The notes beneath the pieces are model-generated. The model was given only the letters and a program-made list of their open reading frames with translations. It ran no database searches and was not told the origin of the DNA. 32,258 nucleotides of DNA from an uncultured SAR324 cluster bacterium (GTDB taxonomy: Bacteria; SAR324; NAC60-12): the NCBI GenBank assembly GCA_902513935.1, contig CABXOR010000016.1:1-32258 (forward strand), written 5' to 3'. Both the position numbers and the translations under genes were made by a program. The number at the start of each line of letters is the position of its first letter. Positions within the stretch are counted from its first letter, which is position 1. Shown piece by piece: positions 8,293 to 17,027 of this stretch.

Positions 8293-11200
8293 ATGCCTCT
8301 CCTTCACTATTCAAACCGCCTGGAATGTCTAATTGTGCCTCTGGCACAAGAGCTGGAAAAACGGGATCCTTTTGATTCGGCTGAGATAGTGGTACCGAAT
8401 TTCAGCTTGGAAAAATGGATTTCTCTCAAACTTGCACAATTTCAGGGAATTGCCGCAAACCTGCGTTTTATCACGTTGGAAAAGGCCATCAACGAGGGCC
8501 TGCAAAAAAAAATGAGCGGCGGATTTTACGCCCTGCTTAAATCGGAAACCACGCAGTGCCTGCTGCTGGAGGTATTACGTCAAAAGCTAAAAACTTCAGA
8601 CCCACTCTGGTTGCCAGTTCGCAGTTACATTACACCAAAAACAAAACTAAGTCCAGAAGCAGTAGAACATCGACTATATCAGTTAGCCGGACGCTTAACT
8701 CATTTGTTCATGGAATATGAACTTTCCCGAAACGACGAAATTCTAACACACTGGCTGGCTGGGCGAAATTCATTTGATCAAGGTCCTCTCGGAACAGAAA
8801 GCTGGCAGAGGGAACTCTGGTGCGAACTTTTTGGTCCGGAAGGCAAAGTGACTCGTCATAACCGCAGTGCCCGTCAATCAGAATCAGTAGAATTCCATCC
8901 GGAACTTTATACATTACCGCAGCTTTGCCGGCTTTATGGCAGTGAATCAAAACAGCGGAATTCTAATCTTTATTCTCAATCCTCAAATAATAAACTTAAA
9001 TCTCTGCATATTTTTGGTGTTTCATATCTTTCTAGCTTTCATCAAAAAGCACTTACTGAACAGCTGGGGAACCTGCGTGATATTCATGTCTATACCCTCA
9101 ATCCATGTATGGAATTTTGGGAGGATGTACAGAGTTTTGGAGAATCTAAAGCCGCTGCTCGGCGGTCCCTGGAAGCAGAGCGTCAACGTTTTGAAAAATA
9201 TGAGGTTTTGTCCGAGACAGAAATTGAAATGGGTGAGTTGTTTCAGGATGAAGAGGATAATCCTTTCTTACAGGCCTGGGGACGGCCAGGACGTGAAAAT
9301 ATAAAACTGTTGAATCAATGGAGTGCCTGGAGTTTTGAACCATGGTTTGCGGATGCAGATTCATCGGCGGAACAGACTGAAAACTCAGAGAAACCCCAGC
9401 AAAGTGTCCTCAACCAATTACAGCAGGATATATTATTCAGGGAACCGCGTCGTGCTGAACCTCTTAATTTGGAGCAGGATGAAAGTTTAGTTGTTCTCGC
9501 CTGCGCAAATCCAAGGCGTGAAGTGGAAGCAGTGGCGAACTTGATTTGGGACTGGATTCGCCGTGATCCAGATTTGCAGCTAAATGAATGTGCGCTTATT
9601 GTGCATGATATGGAGCTTTATCAACATGAAATTGAACAAGTATTTGAAAGCATTTACAATTTGCCCTACCACTTGATAGACGGAATCAGTGGAAGCGCAA
9701 GCCGTTTGGAGGATGCAGCAAATTCCCTTTTGGGTTTATGCTTCACGGAATACACACGGCGGGATATTTTCAGTTTAATCAACAATCCCTGTTTTCTGCA
9801 GAAATTTGACGATACAGTCTCAGCAGGAAAAAATTCATATGGTGAGCCGTTGCAAATTCAGCAATGGCTAAAATGGGCAGATGAACTAAATGTTTTTTAT
9901 GGCATCGACAGGGAGTCGCAGGAGGAGCAGGGCTACCTTCATTTAGAACATGACATTTACAATTGGGAACAGGCTTTTCAGCGTTTGACGTTGGGTGAAA
10001 TGGTGTCTCCAGAGGAAGGAAACGGTATCTTCTCAAATGGCGATCAGCAGATTGTGCCGGTTGATGTAGCAGAAGAATGGAGTGCAGAAGCCGCACGTTT
10101 TATGTTGATAGTGCGCTCTTTAATTGCCGATACCAGGGATTTGCCAAAATGGAAAATGTGTGGAAAAGATTGGGGGCGCTACTTGCGGACTCTGCTCAAA
10201 ACATACCTCAGGCCAATTGAAGAAGCTGATGAAGAAGCATTCCAGAATTTGTTGAGGAATGTGCTTGCATTTCGTGATTTGGATTTAGGAGATGAGAGCG
10301 GTCTACGCCAGTTTAGTTTCAGCACTCTTTTCGAATTTTTCAAGCAAAAGCAGCAGTCTGCAACTGTGCATCGCGGGCATTATTTAGCAGAAGGAGTCAC
10401 TGTCTCATCATTTAAGCCAATGCGTCCGATTCCTTTCAAGGCAGTTTTTTTGTTAGGGATGGGCGAGGGGCTGTTTCCAACACCGTATCGGCGCGACAAC
10501 CTAGATTTAAGACACATTCCCGTAAACTTGAATCCAACTATAGAGGGACAGGCCCTCCGGGAGCGTCGATTAGGTGACGTTTCGGTGACAGAGCGGGACC
10601 GTTACATGTTTTTGGAAACACTGGTTTCTACGAGAAAACATCTTGTCCTGAGTTACGTTTCACGCAACGACCGTACAGATGATGAGCTCAATCCTTCCTC
10701 AATCATTCAAACTTTAATCGATGAACTGGACAGTGGATATTTGAAAGCAAAATACGAGATAAACCGACACCCGCTGAAACCGTATTCTCTGGAGTATTTT
10801 CCGGAACTATATGCGGAACAAATAGACTTTGCCGACAATCAAAATCCTGCATCGAAAACCCATTGCCCAAATTACGATCCCGCTGCATTTTATCAGGCAC
10901 GGGCATTCAGGATGAGGGAGTTATTTGATCAGGAATTTTCCAGTTCAGGATCTTCAGGTGGATTTCAGCGTATTTCTCCGGATTGGCTTTCTCCTGAAGT
11001 TATGCTGCCCATAGCAACAGGTACGTTTCGTATTAAAACTACAGGATCTGTAGCAGAAAAACAGCTTTCGTCTGTTGCATTTTCCAGGCTACGGAAATTT
11101 CTTGAATCTCCGCTGCAGTCCACTGCCAGTCATTTGCTGGGTCTTGCTGAAGATGAAGAAGATGTAAGTGAAAAAGTTGATGAGCCTCTTGTTTTAGAAC

Positions 11201-12114
11201 GGCTGAGCGAATGGTTACTGCTCCGGAAGGTCTGGAACATGGGCCTGAATGTGCCTGCAAAAGGTTCACAGCAGAAATCACATCCGGAGTGGCAGAAGCT
11301 TTATCGACTTCAGGCTCAACGCATGGAACTGCAGGGAGAAATGCCTACCGGCATTTTCGGAGAAGCAATGCAGATCCGGCACCTGAGAATTCTTAAAAAC
11401 TGGCAAAAACAGCTCACTGCAGTACTCGAAACTGATTGGAACAGCCTGCAAAAAAATCTTAGCCAGTTTTATTTTGGTGCAGTCAGGAAGGGAACATTTA
11501 ATGAAGGACTTACCGGCACAGATAGAATTTTGCCGGCCATCAATATCCAAAAAGAAAATCTGGAACCGTCTGACAGCGAAAATATGTACTTTAAAATTCA
11601 AGGAGAAACGGAATGGTGGTACACAGATGAATCCGGTAACCGGTATGTCATTTACTTCAGTGAACGTGAAAGTAAAGACAAAGCCTGGCTACGTCATTTC
11701 CTGGATGTGCTGGTTCTTCTTGCAGTAGACATAATCCCGGAAGGCACACAAGTTACGGGATTATGCATTACAGGTGAAGGAAAACGAAAATCAAGAAAAA
11801 TTCATCTGCCTTCACGTCAGCAGGCACAAGATTATCTGGCTAATTTGCTGCAGGAAATGAATACTGAAGATGCGGCAATGTTAATGCCTGTAGAATCGGT
11901 ACTTGAATTGGCAAAGGAAAACTTGACAGGTGCTGACTACAATTCAAGATATAAAGAATGGATGGACGCCAAACTGAACTCATCCATTGAAAATCTTGGA
12001 ATAAGTTCCCAATACGGACCAGTTAAATTTTTGACGGACATAGCATATCCGGAAAATCCTCATCAATTGATGAACCGCCGTTTTCAATTTTTTTTTGAAA
12101 CAGTATTGGTTTGA
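8293..12114 (+). CDS. recC: Exodeoxyribonuclease V gamma subunit
   Basis: The 1273-residue protein resembles RecC of the RecBCD helicase-nuclease: it begins LLHYSNRLECLIVPLAQELE, then IVVPNFSLEKWISLKLAQFQ and GIAANLRFITLEKAI. Mid-protein blocks include PYHLIDG, ADTRDLPKW, AVFLLGMGEGLFPTPYRRDN and FLETLVSTRKHLVLSYV, all diagnostic of the RecC/AddB helicase-like fold. No intact Walker A motif is seen, as expected for this subunit, which recognises Chi and splits the strands. Length is slightly above E. coli RecC (1122). RecB and RecD are not in the window. The stop codon overlaps the start of xdhC (TTGA), an unusual coupling with an unrelated gene. No Shine-Dalgarno sequence is evident before the ATG. 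Confidence 0.92.
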   Translation: MPLLHYSNRLECLIVPLAQELEKRDPFDSAEIVVPNFSLEKWISLKLAQFQGIAANLRFITLEKAINEGLQKKMSGGFYALLKSETTQCLLLEVLRQKLKTSDPLWLPVRSYITPKTKLSPEAVEHRLYQLAGRLTHLFMEYELSRNDEILTHWLAGRNSFDQGPLGTESWQRELWCELFGPEGKVTRHNRSARQSESVEFHPELYTLPQLCRLYGSESKQRNSNLYSQSSNNKLKSLHIFGVSYLSSFHQKALTEQLGNLRDIHVYTLNPCMEFWEDVQSFGESKAAARRSLEAERQRFEKYEVLSETEIEMGELFQDEEDNPFLQAWGRPGRENIKLLNQWSAWSFEPWFADADSSAEQTENSEKPQQSVLNQLQQDILFREPRRAEPLNLEQDESLVVLACANPRREVEAVANLIWDWIRRDPDLQLNECALIVHDMELYQHEIEQVFESIYNLPYHLIDGISGSASRLEDAANSLLGLCFTEYTRRDIFSLINNPCFLQKFDDTVSAGKNSYGEPLQIQQWLKWADELNVFYGIDRESQEEQGYLHLEHDIYNWEQAFQRLTLGEMVSPEEGNGIFSNGDQQIVPVDVAEEWSAEAARFMLIVRSLIADTRDLPKWKMCGKDWGRYLRTLLKTYLRPIEEADEEAFQNLLRNVLAFRDLDLGDESGLRQFSFSTLFEFFKQKQQSATVHRGHYLAEGVTVSSFKPMRPIPFKAVFLLGMGEGLFPTPYRRDNLDLRHIPVNLNPTIEGQALRERRLGDVSVTERDRYMFLETLVSTRKHLVLSYVSRNDRTDDELNPSSIIQTLIDELDSGYLKAKYEINRHPLKPYSLEYFPELYAEQIDFADNQNPASKTHCPNYDPAAFYQARAFRMRELFDQEFSSSGSSGGFQRISPDWLSPEVMLPIATGTFRIKTTGSVAEKQLSSVAFSRLRKFLESPLQSTASHLLGLAEDEEDVSEKVDEPLVLERLSEWLLLRKVWNMGLNVPAKGSQQKSHPEWQKLYRLQAQRMELQGEMPTGIFGEAMQIRHLRILKNWQKQLTAVLETDWNSLQKNLSQFYFGAVRKGTFNEGLTGTDRILPAINIQKENLEPSDSENMYFKIQGETEWWYTDESGNRYVIYFSERESKDKAWLRHFLDVLVLLAVDIIPEGTQVTGLCITGEGKRKSRKIHLPSRQQAQDYLANLLQEMNTEDAAMLMPVESVLELAKENLTGADYNSRYKEWMDAKLNSSIENLGISSQYGPVKFLTDIAYPENPHQLMNRRFQFFFETVLV

Positions 12115-12947
12115 GTCAAATCACAGTTATGGAAAATCATTTCAAAAAAATGCAGGCCCTGCTGGAAGAAGGAACTTCATTCGTATCTACAACACTGGTT
12201 GAGATTAAAGGAAGTACACCACGTGCTCAAGGCGGACGGATGCTGGCCACTGTATCAGGCCTGTATTCTGGTACAATTGGAGGTGGACTGGTTGAGGCAA
12301 AGGCATTGGAATTTGCTCAGGATTTATTAGCAGAAACCAATCCAGCAGAGCAAACAAAATTTGTAGAATGGAACCTCAATCGTGATGCAGGTATGAGTTG
12401 CGGCGGTTCAGTCAAACTCTTTTTTGAGCGATTTCATGCTAATCCCTGGGAAATAATTGTTTTTGGGGCCGGTCATGTTGCTCAGGCCCTGATACCGCTG
12501 CTTCTGACTCTGGAGTGTAAGCTGACTTGCCTTGACACCAGGAATGAGTGGTTGAGCAAATTACCTGAAACTCCAAAACTAAATAAACTTTGTGTAGAAT
12601 CACTTCCGGAAAGTGTTGAAGAAACCTCCGAAAAAGCTTTCGTTCTGATAATGACACAGGGTCACAGGAGTGATTTTTACGTTGTACAGCGATTTCTTGC
12701 GCGGAAAGAATTGCCGTTTTTAGGAGTAATCGGCAGCCGTTCCAAGGCAACTACTTTGAAACGGGAACTCAAAAAAGAGGGCCTCAGCGAAGAACAAACT
12801 GAGCGTCTTGTTTGTCCTCTCGGTTTTTCACTCGGAGGAAATCATCCACAGGAAATTGCCATCAGTATCACCGCCCAGTTGCTTTATGAGCGGGACAAAC
12901 TTTTCGGAAAAACACATCTTCGTAACCCCGTACCTGAAAAATTATGA
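12111..12947 (+). CDS. xdhC: Xanthine dehydrogenase maturation factor XdhC
   Basis: The 278-residue protein has the N-terminal XdhC/CoxI domain (GSTPRAQGGRMLATVSG, then GTIGGGLVEAKAL and MSCGGSVKLFFE). It is followed by a Rossmann-type C-terminal domain (IIVFGAGHVAQALIPLL, then VLIMTQGHRSDFYV and GVIGSRSKA). XdhC binds the molybdenum cofactor, promotes its sulfuration and inserts it into xanthine dehydrogenase or related hydroxylases. The start used is a TTG overlapping the recC stop; an ATG six codons later (12129) is an alternative. The gene overlaps the deaminase start (ATGA). The xanthine dehydrogenase subunits themselves are not in the window. Confidence 0.92.
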   Translation: MSQITVMENHFKKMQALLEEGTSFVSTTLVEIKGSTPRAQGGRMLATVSGLYSGTIGGGLVEAKALEFAQDLLAETNPAEQTKFVEWNLNRDAGMSCGGSVKLFFERFHANPWEIIVFGAGHVAQALIPLLLTLECKLTCLDTRNEWLSKLPETPKLNKLCVESLPESVEETSEKAFVLIMTQGHRSDFYVVQRFLARKELPFLGVIGSRSKATTLKRELKKEGLSEEQTERLVCPLGFSLGGNHPQEIAISITAQLLYERDKLFGKTHLRNPVPEKL

Positions 12948-13525
12948 ACCAACTGAACCTTAGCCTTCCCGACTGGATTAATTCTTTTTTAAATGAATAT
13001 CCAAAAATAATTCCTGAGGATGAAAAACAAATGCGCTTCGTCCTCGCCCTGACAGAGCGTAACATACGTGAGGAAACAGGCGGGCCGTTTGGAGCTGCTA
13101 TTTTTGAAAGGGATTCAGGAAAACTTGTTTCGATTGGAGTCAACGTAGTTGTCCGGCAAAACTGCTCTGCTGCGCATGCTGAGATGATGGCGCTGATGCT
13201 GGCGCAAAAAGAGTTGGGACACTTTGATTTGGGTGCTGAGCGCTTCCCGGAACACCGCCTGGTAACGAGTGGGAAAATGTGTGCAATGTGCTTGGGGAAT
13301 GTCTGCTGGTCAGGAGTCAGTGAGGTGTTGTCATCTGCAGAACCGGAAGACGTGGAAAAGATTGCCGGTTTTGATGAAGGCCCTACCCCCCCGGATTATA
13401 ACGCGCAGCTTGAACTTAGGGGAATTAAAATTGTGCCTGAATTACTGCGCAGTGAAGGCCGAGCTGTTTTACAGCTTTATGTTGATCTTGGCGGTAAGGT
13501 TTATAACGCAAGACACAGTCAGTAA
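12944..13525 (+). CDS. Cytidine/deoxycytidylate-type nucleoside or guanine deaminase
   Basis: The 193-residue zinc hydrolase has the H-x-E motif (His78-Ala-Glu80) and a Cys113-x-x-Cys116 zinc pair in SGKMCAMCLGNVCWSG. The usual proline before the first cysteine is replaced by Met112. The later segment GFDEGPTPPDY and the LELRGIKIVPELLRSEGRAV stretch are typical of a proteobacterial nucleoside/guanine deaminase group. Guanine deaminase makes xanthine, the substrate of xanthine dehydrogenase, so overlap with xdhC by 4 bases supports a purine-catabolism role. The stop codon directly abuts the stop codon of the convergent LysR gene at 13525/13526. Confidence 0.85.
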   Translation: MNQLNLSLPDWINSFLNEYPKIIPEDEKQMRFVLALTERNIREETGGPFGAAIFERDSGKLVSIGVNVVVRQNCSAAHAEMMALMLAQKELGHFDLGAERFPEHRLVTSGKMCAMCLGNVCWSGVSEVLSSAEPEDVEKIAGFDEGPTPPDYNAQLELRGIKIVPELLRSEGRAVLQLYVDLGGKVYNARHSQ

Positions 13526-14458
13526 TCAAGTTTGACGGAGCTCTTCCACAATCTGAAAAAATTCGTTAATCATTCTGGAATCTCGACGTTCACGCAGACA
13601 AACCACATGAGCATGAGTGTGCACGTCCGCGTTTTCAAAACTTAATTTACGTAAATCCGGATGCGGCATAAACTCCAGATTCGAGACTACTCCGATCCCC
13701 AAACCCCTGGCCACGGCCATCCAGACTGCTTCCCTGCTGCCGATTTCCATTACCGGACGAATTGTAACTCCAGTCTGCTTCAATGCTTTTTCAAAAGCGC
13801 GACGTGTTGTAGAACCGGGCTCACGTAAAATAACATCCTGATCTTCCATCTCTTCGATCCGGAGAGTCTCACGACTTGCCCAGGGGTGCTCTGAATGTAC
13901 AAAAACAACCAGGGGTTCCTGACAAAACGGAACTGCTAAAATTCTGGAATCGGTTTCTGTTTGTGACAGTACTGCAACATCTACTTCAAAATTTAACAGG
14001 TTTTCTAAAATATCTTCTGAATTTCGAACTGTGACCGTGATTTTCAAATATGGAAACCGTTCATGAAAAACAGCCAGCATTTCCGTCAAATGATAAGGTC
14101 CAACTGCTCCCACCCTGAGATGACCGCTCTGAAATCCTCCTGCAGTCTGAAGTACATCCTGGGCTTCTCTTTCCAATATTTCCATGCGTTGAGTGACAGC
14201 ATAGAGTTCCATTCCTGTTTCAGTCAACTCAACTCTGCGGCCACGGCGGTGGAACAGCTCAACGCCATAAAATTCCTCCAGGGCCCGTACTTGTGCAGTT
14301 ATGGTGGGTTGTCCCACATGGAGTACTTTGGAAGCTGCAGTAAAACCTCCTGTACCCGCAACTGCATGAAAAGAACGAAGTTGGGTATAGCTGATTTGTA
14401 AAAACAGCGAACCTTGAGTATCAAGAGACGCTGTTTCCGATTCAGAAGGTTTTAACAT
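13526..14458 (-). CDS. LysR-family transcriptional regulator of the aminoethylphosphonate genes
   Basis: The 310-residue protein has the LysR winged helix-turn-helix at about residues 24-85 (LRSFHAVAGTGGFTAASKVL, then TITAQVRALEEFYGVELF and HRRGRRVELTETG). A periplasmic-binding-like effector domain follows. It begins 20 bases downstream of phnX on the same strand, so it is probably co-transcribed with it and regulates the phnX/phnW divergent promoters. The ATTGAT-type dyads in that intergenic region fit the LysR T-N11-A pattern. The effector is not known; 2-aminoethylphosphonate or phosphonoacetaldehyde is likely by context. Confidence 0.85.
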   Translation of the reverse strand: MLKPSESETASLDTQGSLFLQISYTQLRSFHAVAGTGGFTAASKVLHVGQPTITAQVRALEEFYGVELFHRRGRRVELTETGMELYAVTQRMEILEREAQDVLQTAGGFQSGHLRVGAVGPYHLTEMLAVFHERFPYLKITVTVRNSEDILENLLNFEVDVAVLSQTETDSRILAVPFCQEPLVVFVHSEHPWASRETLRIEEMEDQDVILREPGSTTRRAFEKALKQTGVTIRPVMEIGSREAVWMAVARGLGIGVVSNLEFMPHPDLRKLSFENADVHTHAHVVCLRERRDSRMINEFFQIVEELRQT

Positions 14459-14478
14459 TTTATTTTGACAGACTCTTT

Positions 14479-15327
14479 TTAGGGGCGCTCACCTCTGGAG
14501 AGGCGCAGGTTAACGTCATCAACAACATCCACCAATTGGTCAAAAGTATCAATAACATAGTGTGCACCAGATTTTTGCAGGATATCCCTTGTTTTAATCA
14601 GTCTGCGCTGGATTTCTTCTTCAGGAAGTGAACCTGCCTCTTCGAGTGTATCCATGTCCATATAGTTGCTGTAACGAGCAATACCTACTCCCCAACAGCC
14701 AGCTTCAAGCGCTTCACCGACACCTGAAACGGTATCATCAACCTTTACAACGGACTGAATTGGGTTAACATTCATCAGATCGAGATTTCGATAAACCATA
14801 AACGGCTTGGGCCTGGCACCATTAATCACTTCGTCTCCTGCCACGGATGCATCTGGAATGTACCCCTGTTTTTTCGCATCTTCTTCAAGGATGTCTACCA
14901 TGCTCCTTACAAAACCTGTAGAACTCCCAATTTTGATACCTTCTTTTTGAAATTTTTGAGTCACCTCTGCGACGTGAGGAAGGAGGGTGGTATACTTCCT
15001 GAGACAGGCGAGCTGCATTGGAACAAAATCCTTAAACATATCATCCACATCACTCTGATCTGGATACTTACCGTATACCTCTTTCCAGCGCTCACGAATT
15101 TCCGGAACCTTCGTCAACTCAAGGATGTGAAGGTCTTTGCGGAGCCCCATCGGCCCTCTCGCTTCCGCCATGCTGATTTCAACATTAAATTTCTTAAAAA
15201 CATCTACAAACACCACGGCCGGGGCAAGTACGTATTCATCTGCAGTGGTGCCACTCCAGTCCAATACCAGTCCTTTGACTTTTCCACGGTAGCCACGGGT
15301 GTAAACGTAATTTGATTGAATGCTCAT
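14479..15327 (-). CDS. phnX: Phosphonoacetaldehyde hydrolase (phosphonatase), variant active site
   Basis: The 282-residue HAD-superfamily protein has the nucleophile Asp23 in LVLDWSGTTAD. Lys64 and His67 in PMGLRKDLHI match the Schiff-base lysine (Lys53) and His56 of Bacillus cereus phosphonatase. Arg172 and Asp198 also match. The enzyme cleaves the C-P bond of phosphonoacetaldehyde to acetaldehyde and phosphate. Differences are seen at three positions where the Bacillus enzyme has Cys22, Tyr128 and Asp190 (here Val33, Phe139 and Gly202). A strong GGAG Shine-Dalgarno precedes the ATG. Divergent phnW supplies the substrate. Activity on phosphonoacetaldehyde is likely from context but the altered residues deserve a test. 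Confidence 0.85.
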   Translation of the reverse strand: MSIQSNYVYTRGYRGKVKGLVLDWSGTTADEYVLAPAVVFVDVFKKFNVEISMAEARGPMGLRKDLHILELTKVPEIRERWKEVYGKYPDQSDVDDMFKDFVPMQLACLRKYTTLLPHVAEVTQKFQKEGIKIGSSTGFVRSMVDILEEDAKKQGYIPDASVAGDEVINGARPKPFMVYRNLDLMNVNPIQSVVKVDDTVSGVGEALEAGCWGVGIARYSNYMDMDTLEEAGSLPEEEIQRRLIKTRDILQKSGAHYVIDTFDQLVDVVDDVNLRLSRGERP

Positions 15328-15398
15328 TTTGATCTCCTTTTTGTGAGTGAAAAAAATTATCCGGAAACTCCGAATACAGTAAAATATTTATTTTAACA

Positions 15399-15431
15399 AC
15401 AATATCAATATCTGTATAATATCAATATTGT
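15399..15431. promoter_or_regulatory. Candidate operator: ACAATAT...ATATTGT dyad with direct AATATCAATAT repeats
   Basis: ACAATAT (15399-15405) and its reverse complement ATATTGT (15425-15431) bracket two exact copies of AATATCAATAT (15401-15411 and 15418-15428). The spacing of the two copies is 17 bases. The block lies between the divergent phnX and phnW genes, 72 bases upstream of the phnX start. ATCAAT is shared with the other two dyads in this region. It is a candidate binding site for the LysR regulator next door. Confidence 0.45.
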
Positions 15432-15438
15432 ATCTTAT

Positions 15439-15457
15439 CTATTGATTTAAACAATAG
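15439..15457. promoter_or_regulatory. Candidate operator: CTATTG...CAATAG palindrome
   Basis: The 19-base sequence CTATTGATTTAAACAATAG is a perfect palindrome in its six-base arms around a seven-base centre. It recurs in nearly identical form 72 bases downstream (15511-15529). Both lie in the phnX-phnW divergent intergenic region, which is about 80 percent AT and otherwise holds nothing. Confidence 0.55.
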
Positions 15458-15510
15458 TAAGCTTCCTGAAAAATAGATTTAAAAAATAATCTCATTAAGA
15501 TATTTTACTA

Positions 15511-15529
15511 CTATTGATTTAATCAATCG
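15511..15529. promoter_or_regulatory. Candidate operator, second copy (ATTGATTTAATCAAT dyad)
   Basis: CTATTGATTTAATCAATCG shares its first 12 bases with the copy at 15439-15457 and contains ATTGAT-TTA-ATCAAT, a dyad that fits the LysR T-N11-A consensus. It is about 92 bases upstream of the phnW start, where an activator site would be expected. Confidence 0.5.
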
Positions 15530-15620
15530 AAAGAATTGTTTATTTGCATTTTACAGATACGAAAAGATTTAGTAATATTTATCATTATTTAAGAAGAATT
15601 CACTCCAAGCTAATTATCTC

Positions 15621-16727
15621 ATGAAACGTAATATCCTTCTCAATCCAGGTCCAGCCACAACGACTGACAGCGTCAAGCAGGCACTGATGGTTCCGGACAT
15701 TTGTCCCCGCGAACAGGAATTTGGTGACCTCACCCAGTCCGTTTTAAAAAAAGTGGTTCAGGTGGTTAATGGCAATTTGACGCATAGTGCTGTCATTTTT
15801 GCCGGATCCGGAACTGCGGGAGTTGAAGCAGCCTTGAGTTCGGTAGTAGCTCCGGACGGCAAAATTCTGATTCTCGATAATGGCGCTTATGGCAAGCGTG
15901 CAGAAACGATTATTCAAGCTTATGGCATTTCGCATCGGACATACAGAATTGGTTGGGGCGAATATCCAGACGTAGTGGAAATTGAATCAATATTTCAACA
16001 TGACCGTGAACTGACTCATTTCGCTTTTGTGCATCACGAAACAACTACTGGAATGCTCAACCCTCTGCCGGAACTATTGGAACTTTGCCAAAAATATGAA
16101 GTTAATTCAATTGTTGATGCCATGTCCTCCTATGCAGGACTGCCCATTGACTTGAAGGAACTGCCGATTGATTATTTAATATCTTCTTCAAACAAGTGTA
16201 TCCAAGGCATGGCAGGTACAAGTTTTGTGATTGCAAATAATCAAAAACTCGCAAAAACTGCAAAATTCCCGGCGCGGAATCTTTACCTCAATTTGTGGGG
16301 AAATCACAGTTACATTGAAAAAACCGGACAATTTCAATTCACGCCTCCTGTGCAGATTGTTTATGCTCTTAATGCAGCTCTGGACGAGTTTTTTGAAGAG
16401 ACACAGGCTGGACGGACTGCTCGCTATTTCAAAGCATATGAGACCCTGCTGGACGGTATTGATAAAGTCGGGCTGGAACTCTTTCTGCCCAAATCTCAAC
16501 ACTCCAAGCTGTTGACAGCAATCGTAGAACCGCAATCCCCAAACTACGATTTTATGGAAATGCATGACTATTTTTATGAAAACGATATCACAATCTATCC
16601 TGGGAAAAAAGCCAAGCAAGATACTTTCAGGATTGCCAACATCGGTGCAATTGATTATCGTGACATGCTGCTTTTCAACGAAAAACTTCTTCAGTATTTT
16701 GAGGACAGGAAAATCTCTAATTCATAA
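15621..16727 (+). CDS. phnW: 2-aminoethylphosphonate:pyruvate aminotransferase
   Basis: The 368-residue PLP enzyme of fold type I begins NILLNPGPATTTDSVKQAL. It has the substrate/cofactor blocks FAGSGTAGVEA (60-70) and HHETTTGMLNPL (138-149). Asp166 pairs with the pyridine nitrogen, and Lys192 in SSNKCIQGMAG forms the Schiff base. It converts 2-aminoethylphosphonate and pyruvate to phosphonoacetaldehyde and alanine, which PhnX then hydrolyses. Length agrees with known PhnW (about 365). It is divergent from phnX, and the two share the operator-rich intergenic region. No strong Shine-Dalgarno sequence is evident. Confidence 0.94.
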   Translation: MKRNILLNPGPATTTDSVKQALMVPDICPREQEFGDLTQSVLKKVVQVVNGNLTHSAVIFAGSGTAGVEAALSSVVAPDGKILILDNGAYGKRAETIIQAYGISHRTYRIGWGEYPDVVEIESIFQHDRELTHFAFVHHETTTGMLNPLPELLELCQKYEVNSIVDAMSSYAGLPIDLKELPIDYLISSSNKCIQGMAGTSFVIANNQKLAKTAKFPARNLYLNLWGNHSYIEKTGQFQFTPPVQIVYALNAALDEFFEETQAGRTARYFKAYETLLDGIDKVGLELFLPKSQHSKLLTAIVEPQSPNYDFMEMHDYFYENDITIYPGKKAKQDTFRIANIGAIDYRDMLLFNEKLLQYFEDRKISNS

Positions 16728-16814
16728 TATATTAATATCGACACTTTTCTGAAGCGATTGCGAAAATTCTTACTGGTTGCTATCGTGAAATAAAAAATTA
16801 GGCATTTTAATTAA

Positions 16815-16830
16815 ATTAGTATTGACTAAT
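16815..16830. promoter_or_regulatory. Candidate metal-responsive operator over the binding-protein promoter
   Basis: ATTAGTATTGACTAAT has ATTAGT and ACTAAT arms (six of eight positions pair) and overlaps the TTGACT -35 box at 16822. The left arm TTAGTAT is identical to that of the palindrome at 18265-18280 upstream of the DtxR-family gene. It is a likely binding site of that regulator. Confidence 0.5.
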
Positions 16831-16850
16831 AAATTTATTGTGCTTACAAT
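16822..16850 (+). promoter_or_regulatory. Candidate sigma70 promoter for the iron-binding protein gene
   Basis: TTGACT (16822-16827), a 17-base spacer and TACAAT (16845-16850) form a near-consensus promoter. Transcription would start near 16857, leaving a leader of about 170 bases before the ATG at 17028. The rest of the 300-base gap after phnW (16728-17027) holds no other gene, and no terminator for phnW was found. Confidence 0.5.
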
Positions 16851-17027
16851 AATATCTTTGGTATATTTGACAGGGTAATCCCAACTCCAACTTCTCTTCC
16901 ATCGAAGTTTACAGTATTACGGGGAAAATCGATAAAGGCTCAAGCTGGAAGATCTCTTACAAAGAACTAAATTATTTATCTACATCCTTACTCAGGATAA
17001 TTTTTAATCTTTTTTTAAAGGAATAAT

